From Oricola thermophila (GTDB lineage: Bacteria > Pseudomonadota > Alphaproteobacteria > Rhizobiales > Rhizobiaceae), in NCBI RefSeq assembly GCF_013358405.1, contig NZ_CP054836.1, positions 1,240,001 to 1,304,000 on the forward strand: 64,000 nucleotides of DNA. Direction: 5' to 3'. The translations under genes were made by a program, and so were the position numbers. This document shows, one piece after another, positions 55,248 to 64,000 of the stretch. Numbering within the stretch: the first letter of the stretch is position 1; each line of letters opens with the position of its first letter. The notes below the pieces were generated by a model. That model was given only the letters and a program-made list of their open reading frames with translations, had not been told where the DNA came from and ran no database searches.

Positions 55248-55625
55248 ATGTCCGATATTGACAAGGCGATGAAGAAGCAAATGCGGGAATGGATGCAGGC
55301 CGATGATGGCCAGGAAGGCGGAAACGCGGGCCGCGGCACGGCGGTTATCACCCGCACCAAACCCAAGCTCAAGAAACCGAGCCTCTATCGCGTCCTATTG
55401 CTGAACGACGACTACACTCCGATGGAGTTCGTGGTTCATGTGCTCGAGCGGTTCTTCCAGAAGAACCGCGAGCAGGCGACGCGGATAATGCTGCATGTCC
55501 ACAATCACGGCGTCGGGGAATGCGGCGTCTACACCTATGAAGTGGCGGAAACGAAAGTTACGCAGGTAATGGATTTCGCCCGCCAGAACCAGCACCCCCT
55601 GCAGTGCGTGATGGAGAAAAAATAA
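55248..55625 (+). CDS. clpS: ATP-dependent Clp protease adaptor ClpS
   Basis: 125 residues. Recognises N-end-rule substrates and hands them to Clp[41 protein letters not shown] and [12 protein letters not shown] are the core; the N-terminal extension (first 40 residues) is the flexible ClpA-activating tail. The TAA overlaps the ATG of clpA. Confidence 0.96.
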   Translation: MSDIDKAMKKQMREWMQADDGQEGGNAGRGTAVITRTKPKLKKPSLYRVLLLNDDYTPMEFVVHVLERFFQKNREQATRIMLHVHNHGVGECGVYTYEVAETKVTQVMDFARQNQHPLQCVMEKK

Positions 55626-58072
55626 TGCCGACATTCACCGCCAGCCTGGAGAAGTCGCTGCATCAGGCACTGACCTATGCAAATGAACGTGAACACGAAT
55701 ATGCCACGCTCGAGCACCTTCTCCTGGCCCTGATCGATGATCAGGACGCACGTGCGGTCATGGACGCCTGCAATGTCGATGTCGAGGCGCTGCGCAAGAC
55801 CGTTCTCGACTATATCGACCACGAATTGGACAACCTCGTTACCGGCTATGACGAAGATGCCAAGCCGACCGCGGGGTTCCAGCGCGTAATCCAGCGCGCC
55901 GTGATTCATGTTCAGTCGTCCGGACGGGAGGAGGTCACCGGCGCCAACGTCCTGGTGGCGATCTTCGCGGAGCGGGAGAGCCATGCCGCCTACTTCCTGC
56001 AAGAGCAGGACATGACCCGCTATGATGCGGTGAATTATATTGCCCACGGTATAGCTAAGCGTCCCGGGGCTTCCATTACCCGCCCCCCCGAAGGCGCCGA
56101 AGAGCAGGGCAGGGCAGAGGGTGCATCTTCCGAAGACGAAGCAAAGAAGAAGCAGCAAGATGCCTTGTCGGCCTATTGCGTCAACCTCAACGAGAAAGCG
56201 CGAAGCGGCAAGATCGATCCGCTGATCGGACGGACTGCGGAAGTGAACCGCACGATCCAGATCCTTTGCCGACGTTCCAAGAACAACCCGCTCTACGTCG
56301 GCGATCCCGGTGTCGGCAAGACGGCTATAGCGGAAGGCCTCGCCAAGCGGATTGTGGAAGGGGAAGTGCCAGAAGTACTCTCCGATGCAACTATCTTTTC
56401 GCTCGACATGGGCGCACTGCTGGCCGGCACGCGCTATCGCGGTGATTTCGAGGAGCGGCTCAAGCAGGTCGTAAAGGAACTCGAGGACTACGAGGGCGCG
56501 ATCCTCTTCATCGACGAGATTCATACGGTTATCGGGGCGGGTGCGACTTCGGGCGGGGCAATGGATGCCTCTAACCTTCTCAAGCCGGCACTTTCGTCCG
56601 GCGCAATCCGGTGTATCGGTTCCACGACTTACAAGGAGTACCGGCAGTTTTTCGAAAAGGACCGGGCGCTAGTGCGCCGCTTCCAGAAGATCGATGTGAA
56701 CGAACCGTCGCTTGAGGACGCGATCGAAATCATGAAGGGGCTGAAGCCCTATTTCGAGGAATTTCACAAGATCAAGTACACCGATGAGGCCATCAAGTCG
56801 GCTGTCGAGCTTTCTGCACGTTATATCTCCGACCGCAAGTTGCCGGACAAGGCCATTGACGTTGTCGACGAGACCGGTGCCAGCCAGATGCTGCTGCCAG
56901 AGAAAAAGCGTAAGAAGTCCATAGGCGTCAAGGAGATCGAGGCGACCATTGCAACCATGGCGCGCATTCCGCCGAAGTCCGTCTCCAAGGACGACGAAGC
57001 TGTTCTCGCCAATCTCGAGAAGGAACTCAAGCGCGTGGTTTACGGCCAGGACTTGGCGATCGAGTCGCTTGCCTCGGCCATCAAACTGGCACGTGCCGGG
57101 CTGCGGGAACCGGAAAAGCCGATCGGCGCCTACCTGTTCTCCGGCCCGACCGGCGTCGGCAAGACCGAAGTCGCACGCCAGCTCGCATTGTCGCTCGGCG
57201 TCGAGCTTCTGCGCTTCGACATGTCCGAATACATGGAACGGCACACCGTTTCGCGCCTGATCGGCGCGCCTCCCGGCTATGTCGGATTCGACCAGGGCGG
57301 CCTCCTGACCGACGGTGTCGATCAGCATCCGCACTGCGTCCTGCTGCTCGACGAGATCGAAAAAGCGCATCCGGACCTCTTCAACATTCTCTTGCAGGTC
57401 ATGGACCATGGCAAACTGACCGATAACAACGGCAAGCAGGTCGACTTCCGCAACACGATCATCATCATGACGACCAACGCGGGTGCTGCCGAAATGGCCA
57501 AGAACGCCATCGGTTTCGGCTCATCCAAGCGCGAGGGCGACGATGTAGAGGCAATCAACCGGCTGTTTTCTCCGGAGTTTCGCAACCGTCTTGATGCCAT
57601 CGTACCGTTCGGCCCGCTTCCGGTGCCGGTCATCCACCGGGTGGTCGAGAAATTTGTCATGCAACTCGAAGCGCAGCTCTCTGATCGTGGCGTTATCTTC
57701 GACCTGTCGAAGGAAGCTATCGCGTGGCTGGCAGAGCGCGGCTACGATGAGAAAATGGGCGCCCGCCCGCTTGGTCGCGTGATCCAGGAGCACATCAAGA
57801 AGCCGCTTGCAGAAGAAGTGCTGTTCGGCAAGCTCAAGAAGGGCGGTACCGTCAAGGTCACTGTCGAAAAGGACGAGTTGGGCGAAGAAAAGCTCAAGCT
57901 CGAATCGATTGCCGACGAACCACGATCCAAGCCGAAGAAGCCACGCAAGACGGCGACACGGCGCAAGCCGACGCCCGCCGAAGCAAAGGTTGATGCCGGC
58001 GTGACTTCGGCGGATCCGTCGGACGCGACGCCGAAAGCCAAGCCTTCCGTGCCCAAGATACCGCGCAAGTAG
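55625..58072 (+). CDS. clpA: ATP-dependent Clp protease ATP-binding subunit ClpA
   Basis: 815 residues. N-domain ([20 protein letters not shown]), AAA1 with Walker [13 protein letters not shown]2 with GPTGVGKTE, and the ClpP-docking IGF loop in [14 protein letters not shown]. The last ~55 residues ([20 protein letters not shown] and following) are a Lys/Pro/Ala-rich tail not found in E. coli ClpA. Unfolds ClpS-delivered substrates for ClpP. Overlaps clpS by one base; a terminator follows. Confidence 0.97.
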   Translation: MPTFTASLEKSLHQALTYANEREHEYATLEHLLLALIDDQDARAVMDACNVDVEALRKTVLDYIDHELDNLVTGYDEDAKPTAGFQRVIQRAVIHVQSSGREEVTGANVLVAIFAERESHAAYFLQEQDMTRYDAVNYIAHGIAKRPGASITRPPEGAEEQGRAEGASSEDEAKKKQQDALSAYCVNLNEKARSGKIDPLIGRTAEVNRTIQILCRRSKNNPLYVGDPGVGKTAIAEGLAKRIVEGEVPEVLSDATIFSLDMGALLAGTRYRGDFEERLKQVVKELEDYEGAILFIDEIHTVIGAGATSGGAMDASNLLKPALSSGAIRCIGSTTYKEYRQFFEKDRALVRRFQKIDVNEPSLEDAIEIMKGLKPYFEEFHKIKYTDEAIKSAVELSARYISDRKLPDKAIDVVDETGASQMLLPEKKRKKSIGVKEIEATIATMARIPPKSVSKDDEAVLANLEKELKRVVYGQDLAIESLASAIKLARAGLREPEKPIGAYLFSGPTGVGKTEVARQLALSLGVELLRFDMSEYMERHTVSRLIGAPPGYVGFDQGGLLTDGVDQHPHCVLLLDEIEKAHPDLFNILLQVMDHGKLTDNNGKQVDFRNTIIIMTTNAGAAEMAKNAIGFGSSKREGDDVEAINRLFSPEFRNRLDAIVPFGPLPVPVIHRVVEKFVMQLEAQLSDRGVIFDLSKEAIAWLAERGYDEKMGARPLGRVIQEHIKKPLAEEVLFGKLKKGGTVKVTVEKDELGEEKLKLESIADEPRSKPKKPRKTATRRKPTPAEAKVDAGVTSADPSDATPKAKPSVPKIPRK

Positions 58073-58095
58073 CGACCGGAATCCCGATTGCAGAT

Positions 58096-58128
58096 GCGGG
58101 CGGGGGCAACCCCGCCCGCCTGTTTTTG
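58096..58128 (+). terminator. Intrinsic terminator after clpA
   Basis: GCGGGCGGGG / CCCCGCCCGC with GCAA loop, followed by CTGTTTTTG. Confidence 0.9.
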
Positions 58129-58172
58129 TCGGGTCTATCGCAAATCGTGAAAAGTCGTGCTAGCGCAATGAC

Positions 58173-58922
58173 ATGGTGCAGAATCGCAACGATCACGGGG
58201 GCGAGGGAACGGCACTTCTGTGGCTCGGGCGGGGCATGCGGAAAGTGGTATCGCTGCCTGCATTCATTCTAATGAACGCGTTTATTGGCTTCGCTGGCTT
58301 CGCCCGCGAAAGCGGTATCGAGCTGGCCCATGCCGCCTTCATGACGGCAGCAATCTGGGCGCTGCCGGCCCAAGTCGTCCTCATTGCTGCCGTCGAATCG
58401 GGCACGACGCTTCTGGCGACGTTCTTTGCAGTCTCACTCTCCTCGGTCCGGCTGATGCCGATGGTGACTTCCCTGATCCCGCAGCTTCGCGGCGAACGGA
58501 CACGAACGTCGACCTTGTTGTTCCTGTCGCATTTCATAGCGGTCACTTCATGGGTGATGGCCAACCAGTTCATCGAACGTGTGCCGCGTAGATACCGTAC
58601 GATCTATTTCGGCGGCTTTGCTGTGACCCTGACCGTTTGCAATATCTTGATAGTGGTCGCGGTCTACGGCCTGTCTGCACGAATTCCGTCTTCGGTTCTC
58701 GGTGCCCTGTTCTTTCTGACGCCTGTCTATTTCCTGACTTCGCTATGGGCTACAGCACGCGAACGCGTCATCAAGTTGGCCTTGCTGACCGGAATGGCCC
58801 TCGGACCGCTTTTCCACCTTGTCGCACCGGAGTTCGACCTTCTGCTCGCCGGAACGGTGGGCGGCGTTGTTGCATTCGCTGTCGGACGGCCGCGGACAGA
58901 TACGGACAAGGAAGTATCGTGA
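58173..58922 (+). CDS. azlC: AzlC family amino acid permease
   Basis: 249 residues, six to seven membrane helices. FAGFARESGIELAHAAFMTA and VSLSSVRLMPMVTSLIPQLR are AzlC (branched-chain amino acid exporter, BrnF-type) signatures. Works with AzlD, whose ATG overlaps its TGA by one base. ATG at 58173. Confidence 0.9.
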   Translation: MVQNRNDHGGEGTALLWLGRGMRKVVSLPAFILMNAFIGFAGFARESGIELAHAAFMTAAIWALPAQVVLIAAVESGTTLLATFFAVSLSSVRLMPMVTSLIPQLRGERTRTSTLLFLSHFIAVTSWVMANQFIERVPRRYRTIYFGGFAVTLTVCNILIVVAVYGLSARIPSSVLGALFFLTPVYFLTSLWATARERVIKLALLTGMALGPLFHLVAPEFDLLLAGTVGGVVAFAVGRPRTDTDKEVS

Positions 58923-59272
58923 TGACTTTCACGTCGAACAATGCCGAGTGGTGGCCTTTTGTTTTCATATTGATAGCCGGGTGGCTTGCAACAGACGCTT
59001 GGCGCTTCGCCGGGGTCGTGCTCGGGCGCCGGCTCAGCGAAACGTCGCAGATATTCCTTCTTGTCCGCTCGGTGGCCACGGCTCTGGTTGCCGCTGTTAT
59101 CGCGCGGCTTGTCGTATTTCCGTCTGGAGCACTGGCGGAAACGGCTCTCGGCCTTCGCATTGCCGCGGCCGCGATCGGTTTTGTCGCATTCCTGGCGGGC
59201 GGTCAGCGCGTGGTCGTCGGAGTCGGCGTCTCGGTCGCTATCCTCGCAGCCGGAATGCTGGCCGGTCTCTAG
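58922..59272 (+). CDS. azlD: AzlD family protein
   Basis: 116 residues with four hydrophobic segments; PFVFILIAGWLATDAWRFAG followed by VVLGRRLSE matches AzlD (BrnE-type). The small partner of AzlC in branched-chain amino acid export. One-base overlap with azlC; convergent with the HIT gene, stops four bases into it. Confidence 0.88.
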   Translation: MTFTSNNAEWWPFVFILIAGWLATDAWRFAGVVLGRRLSETSQIFLLVRSVATALVAAVIARLVVFPSGALAETALGLRIAAAAIGFVAFLAGGQRVVVGVGVSVAILAAGMLAGL

Positions 59273-59703
59273 CCTTCGCTTTCGAGCGCGGCAGCGAGCT
59301 TCTCGGCATTCCCAGCGAGAATTTCGGCTTCCTCCATCGTCGCCGCGTGCTGCTTCAGTGGCACGCCATTGATGATCGGTATGACATGGAAATGCAGGTG
59401 GAACACCGTCTGACCGCTTGCCTCCTCGTTGAACTGGCGGACCACGATGCCGTCGGCATTGAATGCCTTCATCGACGCTCTCGCAACGCGCTGGATGACT
59501 CTGATCGATCTTGCGAGAGTTTCGGGGTCCGCATCGAGCAGATTGCGCGACGGCTTTTTCGGAACGATCAGGGAATGACCGTTCGCCTGCGGCATCACGT
59601 CCATGATCACGATGCAGTCGCTGTCCTCGTAGACCTTGTGGCTAGGAATTTCGCCCCGCAGGATCTTGGCGAAAACGTTGGCGGGATCGTATTTTGCGCT
59701 CAT
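59269..59703 (-). CDS. HIT family hydrolase
   Basis: 144 residues. HIT signature QTVFHLHFHVIP (HxHxH) plus NGHSLIVPKKPSRN: a nucleotide phosphoramidase/hydrolase of the Hint branch. ATG at 59703 preferred to the GTG one codon before. Last gene of the minus-strand RidA-GDPD-GNAT-HIT group. Confidence 0.92.
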   Translation of the reverse strand: MSAKYDPANVFAKILRGEIPSHKVYEDSDCIVIMDVMPQANGHSLIVPKKPSRNLLDADPETLARSIRVIQRVARASMKAFNADGIVVRQFNEEASGQTVFHLHFHVIPIINGVPLKQHAATMEEAEILAGNAEKLAAALESEG

Positions 59704-59769
59704 CACAGAATCCTCATATTCACCGGTTCCTAAATCGGAGCGATCTTCTCATCAATGCGGCATGTGGAC

Positions 59770-60993
59770 TTAGCTCCGCTTTTTGAACGGGGCATGGCTG
59801 GCGAGAACGTCCGAAAACCGCTCCACGTCATTGCGTTCATGCTCCAGATAGTTCGCGACGGCTTTGCGAAATCCCGTGTTGGCGATGTAGTGGGCTGAAT
59901 GGGTGGTCACCGGGAGGTAGCCCCGAGCGAGCTTGTGTTCACCCTGTGCACCGGCCTCCACATATTCAAGCTTCGATGCGATGGCGAACTCGATCGCCTG
60001 ATAGTAACAGACTTCGAAATGAAGGCAGGGGTGGTGCTCGATGCAGCCCCAGTGGCGGCCATAGAGGCGATCGTCGCCGATGAAGTTGATCGCACCTGCA
60101 ATATACCGACCGTCGCGCTTGGCCATGACCAGCAGGATGTCATCCGGCATGGTTTCAGCAATGAGCGAGTAAAAGAGTCGGTTTAGATAGGGGCGGCCCC
60201 ACTTTCGGCTGCCCGTATCCAGATAGAACTCGTAGAATGCGTCAAGCACGCCTTCGGTCAGGTCGTTTCCGGTAAGCCATTCAATGTTGATGCCGTCTGA
60301 CAGAGCCGTTTGACGCTCCTTCCTGATGTTTTTCCGTTTGCGCGACGCAAGGGAGGCAAGGAAATCGTCGAAGTTGGCATATCCTTCGTTTCTGAAATGA
60401 AACTGCTGGTCGGTTCGGAGCAGGAAGCCGGCATCCTGCAACGTCGCAATATCTGTCTCAGTTGCAAATGTGACATGTGCGGAGGAGACATCCAGTCTCC
60501 CTGTCAGTGCCTTCAAGCCATCGGCGAGCGCCCGCCGCGCAATCTTGGGATCAACGGTTTCGGATACCAGCAGGCGCGGCCCAGTGACCGGAGTAAATGG
60601 CACCGAGCTCTGAAGCTTGGGGTAATATTGCCCCCCGGCGCGCTCATAGGCCTCGGCCCACCCGTGATCGAACACATACTCGCCCTGGCTGTGCGACTTC
60701 AGGTAACAGGGCAGGGCGGCAACAATCATTCCATCCGGATCTTCCAGAGTAAGATGCTGAGGCAACCAGCCGGTTTCGGCGGAGGCACATCCCGACCGCT
60801 CCAGTGCACTGAGGAACGCAAATGATATAAAGGGATTGTAGGGCTCCGATCCCGCACCGGCACCCGCGGCAGTGCCGCTTAGGCGACGCCATGCGCAACG
60901 CTCCATCCCATCCATACCATCACGCACCCGGATGACGTAGCTGCCGCTATCTGCTTGTCGAATCGTACGGGCGGGCGCGTCGTTTTCGCTCAT
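59770..60993 (-). CDS. GNAT/FemAB-like acyltransferase (PF04339 family)
   Basis: 407 residues. FISFAFLSALERSGCASAET, GWLPQHL, AALPCYLKSHSQGEYVFDHG and KRKNIRKERQTALSDGINIE identify the peptidogalycan-biosynthesis/FemAB-like family found across Proteobacteria. Probably transfers an aminoacyl/acyl group; actual substrate unproven. Downstream of the GDPD gene (38 bp). Confidence 0.85.
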   Translation of the reverse strand: MSENDAPARTIRQADSGSYVIRVRDGMDGMERCAWRRLSGTAAGAGAGSEPYNPFISFAFLSALERSGCASAETGWLPQHLTLEDPDGMIVAALPCYLKSHSQGEYVFDHGWAEAYERAGGQYYPKLQSSVPFTPVTGPRLLVSETVDPKIARRALADGLKALTGRLDVSSAHVTFATETDIATLQDAGFLLRTDQQFHFRNEGYANFDDFLASLASRKRKNIRKERQTALSDGINIEWLTGNDLTEGVLDAFYEFYLDTGSRKWGRPYLNRLFYSLIAETMPDDILLVMAKRDGRYIAGAINFIGDDRLYGRHWGCIEHHPCLHFEVCYYQAIEFAIASKLEYVEAGAQGEHKLARGYLPVTTHSAHYIANTGFRKAVANYLEHERNDVERFSDVLASHAPFKKRS

Positions 60994-61031
60994 GGAGAAG
61001 AATTATCGCATGCAGCGGTTCAGGCAAGCCC

Positions 61032-61745
61032 CTACTGAAGATCCGGATCAAAACCCTCAAATGTGATCTGGTCCGCGTGCAATCGGGTTGCTTCCACGTC
61101 CTCGTGATTGCGGACCGTCCAGGTGATGACCGGCAAGCCAAGTTCCTTGCGGACATGATCCACAAACGGGTTGGGCAGGGCCTTTACATGATAGGAAACA
61201 AAGGAGATTCCGATGGCGAGGGCCTTGTTATGTTCCGCCAAGGAGTGCCGGCCGATACCCTCGGCGGTCAAGCCGAGCGGCGCGTCGCTTCCGGTTTCGG
61301 CGAATGCGGAAAGCAGGGAGTGCCCGAATGACATCACGGCGACCTGGCCGCTATAGCTTTCCAGCTCTATGGCTACCGCGCGGGCGAGGGCCGCAGGATT
61401 TGCGCCATATTCCTTCATCTCGATCACGACAGGAACGCTGCCGTCGATACACTCCAGCGTCTCGGCCAGCACCGGTATGTGTTCGTTCGTACTGCCCAGA
61501 CGGATTTTTCGCAATTCGCTTGCCGTCCGTTCCACGACCGGACCTGCCCTTGAGGTAAGGCGTTCCAAAGTTCTGTCGTGGAATACCACAGCCGTTCCGT
61601 CCCCCGACAACTGGACGTCGAGCTCTATGGCGAAATCGCGGTTTGCGGCCGCGCTGAACGCCGACAACGAATTTTCGAACTGCAAAACGTTGTCGTCATG
61701 CAGGCCGCGATGTGCGATCGGTCGCCTTGTAAGGAAGTCCAGCAT
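61032..61745 (-). CDS. Glycerophosphodiester phosphodiesterase family protein
   Basis: 237 residues. PIAHRGLHDDN (His-Arg-Gly), AIELDVQLSGDGTAVVFHD (metal and catalytic His) and the C-terminal PVITWTVRNHEDVEAT are the GDPD signature. No signal peptide, so cytosolic; hydrolyses glycerophosphodiesters from phospholipid turnover. 14 bp after the RidA gene. Confidence 0.92.
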   Translation of the reverse strand: MLDFLTRRPIAHRGLHDDNVLQFENSLSAFSAAANRDFAIELDVQLSGDGTAVVFHDRTLERLTSRAGPVVERTASELRKIRLGSTNEHIPVLAETLECIDGSVPVVIEMKEYGANPAALARAVAIELESYSGQVAVMSFGHSLLSAFAETGSDAPLGLTAEGIGRHSLAEHNKALAIGISFVSYHVKALPNPFVDHVRKELGLPVITWTVRNHEDVEATRLHADQITFEGFDPDLQ

Positions 61746-61759
61746 GTCGTTGCCTCGGA

Positions 61760-62230
61760 CTAGAATTCGATAATCGCTTCGACTTCCACCGGGGCGTTGA
61801 GCGGCAGGCCCGCCATTCCGACGGCCGACCTCGCGTGCCTGCCGGCATCTCCAAGCACATCAACAAGAAGATCCGATGCGCCATTGGCAACAATGTGCTG
61901 CTCCGTGAAATCGGGATAGGACGCAACGAAGACCGAGATCTTTATAACCCTTCTTATGTTTTCCAGCCCGCCAAGGGCCGCCTTGGCCTGGGCGAGTATG
62001 TTGATGGCGCACCAACGGGCGGCCTCAATGCCTTGTTCCACCTCGAGTTCGCGCCCGAGCAGACCGGTGTGGACCAGCTTTCCGTCTTTCAGGGGCAACT
62101 GCCCGGAGGTGTACAGCAGGTTGCCGCTTTTGACCGCGGGAAGATAGTTGGCCGCAGGGGCCGCAGCGTCGGGCAACGCGATTCCGAGCATTTCGAGGCG
62201 CTCGGCGGGGGATACTGTTTCGCTGGTCAC
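61760..62230 (-). CDS. RidA family protein
   Basis: 156 residues of the RidA/YjgF family, subclass with VKSGNLLYTSGQLPLKDGKL and the C-terminal VEVEAIIEF. RidA proteins hydrolyse reactive enamine/imine intermediates; subfamilies lacking the Arg near residue 105 may not. GTG start at 62230 with AAGGTGG just upstream. Head of the group. Confidence 0.9.
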   Translation of the reverse strand: MTSETVSPAERLEMLGIALPDAAAPAANYLPAVKSGNLLYTSGQLPLKDGKLVHTGLLGRELEVEQGIEAARWCAINILAQAKAALGGLENIRRVIKISVFVASYPDFTEQHIVANGASDLLVDVLGDAGRHARSAVGMAGLPLNAPVEVEAIIEF

Positions 62231-62339
62231 TTTCCACCTTCATCTGAATCGGTTGTGAATGTCGCGCGCTTTCTTGCAACTTTTATCTCGCATCGGCCAA
62301 GAGAAAACATATAGTCTTTTTGAAAAACAGGATTCCTGA

Positions 62340-63167
62340 ATGACACGTCACTACACAGGTCTGGCCGTTGCCTTTGGTGTTATGGCCGCATCGGTCCCCG
62401 GAATTGCGTCAACGGACGCCATTGCACAGGCACTGGCTCCCCACCGCGCCGTCTACGATGTGGCGCTGGCCAATGCGTCTGACCGGTCCGGAATTACGGG
62501 TATGCACGGTCGGATCGTCTACGAATTCCAGGGATCTGCTTGTGACGGCTACACGACGGTATTCAGATTCGTGACCCGTATCCGTTCGGCGACTGGCAAT
62601 CGATTGTCGGATCAACAGACTTCAACATATGAGGATGGTTCCGGCGATACGTTTCGTTTCGTCACCAAGTCATTCGTTGACGAACGACTTGACCGGGAGC
62701 TTTCAGGCAGTGCGATCCGTGACGCCGAAGGAATTGTCGTAACGCTAAAGAAGCCCGAGAAAGCCGAATTTAGTCTTGCTCCAGCGCTATTTCCGAGCGC
62801 TCACATGATTGACCTCTTGAATCGGGCGCACGAGGGGGAGAAATTTTACGAGACCGCCATATTCGACGGCACCGAAAACGGTGATCGTATCATGACCACG
62901 AGCGTCGTGATCGGTCCGGAGAAAACAGGAGCCGAGGGTGACGGCGCAAATGCCGGACCACTGAAGGACGATTCCTTCCGAAATGTCTCGATATCCTATT
63001 TCGACGAGGGCAATGCGGTCGGGGGGGAGGCCGTGCCTGAATACCAGATATCGTTCAAGCTTTACGACAATGGCGTGACCCGCGATCTCGTAATGGACTA
63101 TGGCGATTTTGTACTTGAGGGTGCATTGAGACAGATCGAGATGTTGCCGAAGGAAAGCTGCGACTAA
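62340..63167 (+). CDS. eipB: Envelope integrity protein EipB (DUF1849)
   Basis: 275 residues, signal peptide in the first 30, then the DUF1849 beta-spiral: HRAVYDVALANASDRSGITG, MHGRIVYEFQGSACDGYTT, SGDTFRFVTKSF, FSLAPALFPSAHMIDLL. Cys68 and Cys274 match the conserved disulfide described for Brucella EipB. Periplasmic, required for envelope stress resistance in Brucella. Monocistronic. Confidence 0.92.
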   Translation: MTRHYTGLAVAFGVMAASVPGIASTDAIAQALAPHRAVYDVALANASDRSGITGMHGRIVYEFQGSACDGYTTVFRFVTRIRSATGNRLSDQQTSTYEDGSGDTFRFVTKSFVDERLDRELSGSAIRDAEGIVVTLKKPEKAEFSLAPALFPSAHMIDLLNRAHEGEKFYETAIFDGTENGDRIMTTSVVIGPEKTGAEGDGANAGPLKDDSFRNVSISYFDEGNAVGGEAVPEYQISFKLYDNGVTRDLVMDYGDFVLEGALRQIEMLPKESCD

Positions 63168-63206
63168 AAAACGTCCCAATAGGAGGACGCTTTATCCGGC
63201 GCGCCC

Positions 63207-63235
63207 TTGCAAAACGTCCACCAATGCGCTATCGC
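63207..63235 (+). promoter_or_regulatory. Sigma70-like promoter for rpsB
   Basis: TTGCAA (63207-63212), 17-bp spacer, TATCGC (63230-63235), leaving a leader of about 105 nt before rpsB. Pattern-based. Confidence 0.45.
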
Positions 63236-63349
63236 GCGCCGCATTCCACACACGAAGTTCGGATCTGAGCCGGGAGAAATCCGGTCGGGTCCACCGGTGG
63301 CGGGAAACCGCTTTACGCTTCGTGGAGGTTCAACCGGAAAGGAAATATC

Positions 63350-64000
63350 ATGGCACTGCCTGACTACAGCATGCGCCAGCTGCTTGAAGCTGGTGTTCAC
63401 TTCGGCCACCAGACGCACCGCTGGAATCCCAAGATGTCCCGATACATTTTCGGGGCACGCAACAACATCCACATCATCGACTTGTCGCAGACTGTTCCGC
63501 TTCTGCACCAAGCGCTGCAGATCGTTTCCGATACAGTCGCAAACGGCGGCCGCGTTCTTTTCGTCGGTACGAAGCGCCAGGCATCCGAAATAGTGGCCGA
63601 TTCCGCTGGCCGCTGTGCTCAGTACTACGTGAATGCTCGCTGGCTCGGCGGGATGTTGACCAACTGGAAAACGATCTCCAACTCGATTCAGCGCCTGCGC
63701 AAGGTCGACGAAATCCTGTCTTCGGAAGCACAGGGCTTCACGAAGAAGGAAAGGCTGAACCTCGAGCGGGAACGCGAAAAACTCAATCGTGCGCTCGGCG
63801 GCATCAAGGACATGGGTGGCACTCCCGACCTGATGTTCGTTATCGACACCAACAAGGAGGCGATCGCCATTCAGGAAGCCAAGCGCCTTGGTATTCCGGT
63901 CGTGGCTGTTGTCGATTCTAACAGCGATCCTGATCTCGTCGACTATCCGATCCCGGGCAATGATGACGCGGCACGCGCTATATCGCTATACTGCGACCTC
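63350..64000 (+). CDS. rpsB: 30S ribosomal protein S2 (C-terminus outside window)
   Basis: First 217 residues of S2: [97 protein letters not shown] and [19 protein letters not shown]. Binds 16S rRNA at the 30S head-body junction. GGAAAGGAAAT lies just before the ATG. Truncated by the right edge; tsf normally follows. Confidence 0.97.
   Translation, partial: MALPDYSMRQLLEAGVHFGHQTHRWNPKMSRYIFGARNNIHIIDLSQTVPLLHQALQIVSDTVANGGRVLFVGTKRQASEIVADSAGRCAQYYVNARWLGGMLTNWKTISNSIQRLRKVDEILSSEAQGFTKKERLNLEREREKLNRALGGIKDMGGTPDLMFVIDTNKEAIAIQEAKRLGIPVVAVVDSNSDPDLVDYPIPGNDDAARAISLYCDL

Overview
The window comes from a high-GC alphaproteobacterium, almost certainly of the order Hyphomicrobiales (Rhizobiales). 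Lineage markers include the inhibitory zeta subunit of ATP synthase (DUF1476), the complete general L-amino-acid transporter aapJQMP, the envelope protein EipB (DUF1849), a phasin, a PAS_5 protein, a DUF1127/MocR pair, and small homologues of mitochondrial complex I subunits. Genus cannot be fixed from the sequence. I see no insertion sequence, prophage, integrase, CRISPR array or rRNA gene: this is ordinary chromosomal backbone, and no clear-cut new defence or mobile system is present.

Layout. 1-8336 holds, on the minus strand, purC, purS, purQ and purL followed by bolA and grxD. The purine set is interrupted by a membrane acyltransferase, a small lipoprotein coupled to purQ, and a divergent MocR regulator/DUF1127 pair. 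8.5-13.5 kb has the ATPase zeta subunit, a serine hydrolase, an EamA exporter, purB and two coupled envelope genes. 13.6-15.8 kb pairs a P1-family peptidase with a solitary periplasmic binding protein. 15.9-20.8 kb is one plus-strand operon for maturing a molybdenum hydroxylase (MoxR/CoxD-like ATPase, CoxE-like VWA protein, two XdhC halves, a molybdopterin-binding protein and a MobA-like nucleotidyltransferase) without any structural enzyme gene. The last two genes share one frame and are separated only by TGA-ATG.

20.9-25.8 kb is mixed: a secreted hydrolase, tRNA-Glu, an M15-like lipoprotein, gloA, a double cold-shock protein, DUF192, tRNA-Pro, an NDUFS4-like protein and tRNA-Arg. 25.9-32.3 kb has metC, a 660-bp gap, and the aapJQMP operon closed by a strong terminator. 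32.4-37.7 kb carries a flavin monooxygenase, an NDUFS6-like zinc protein, cysE, DUF3126 and a gamma-carbonic anhydrase.

37.8-41.1 kb is the most regulatory-looking part: a LapG-related transglutaminase-like cysteine proteinase (BTLCP), a double PilZ (c-di-GMP) protein and a PAS_5 protein on the minus strand, then a rhomboid protease preceded by a terminator that has no visible upstream gene. 41.2-49.6 kb has a CBS protein, patatin, hisI, folE, an IscU-like scaffold, yidD, mgtE, a MerR regulator, an ICMT-like methyltransferase overlapping a DUF1624 acyltransferase, YdcF and a 44-residue membrane peptide. 49.7-53.1 kb is sdaA, DUF1489 and a coupled VWA/DnaJ pair. The rest contains a D-Ala-D-Ala carboxypeptidase with SPOR domain, a phasin, clpS-clpA, azlCD, a minus-strand set RidA/GDPD/GNAT/HIT, eipB and the start of rpsB.

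The observations I consider most worth checking are the in-frame stop splitting the molybdopterin-binding/MobA pair, the orphan terminator before the rhomboid gene (small RNA or attenuator), the BTLCP-PilZ-PAS module with a 22-bp-spaced repeat pair, and well-formed operator-like palindromes at the MocR/DUF1127, phasin and MerR promoters.
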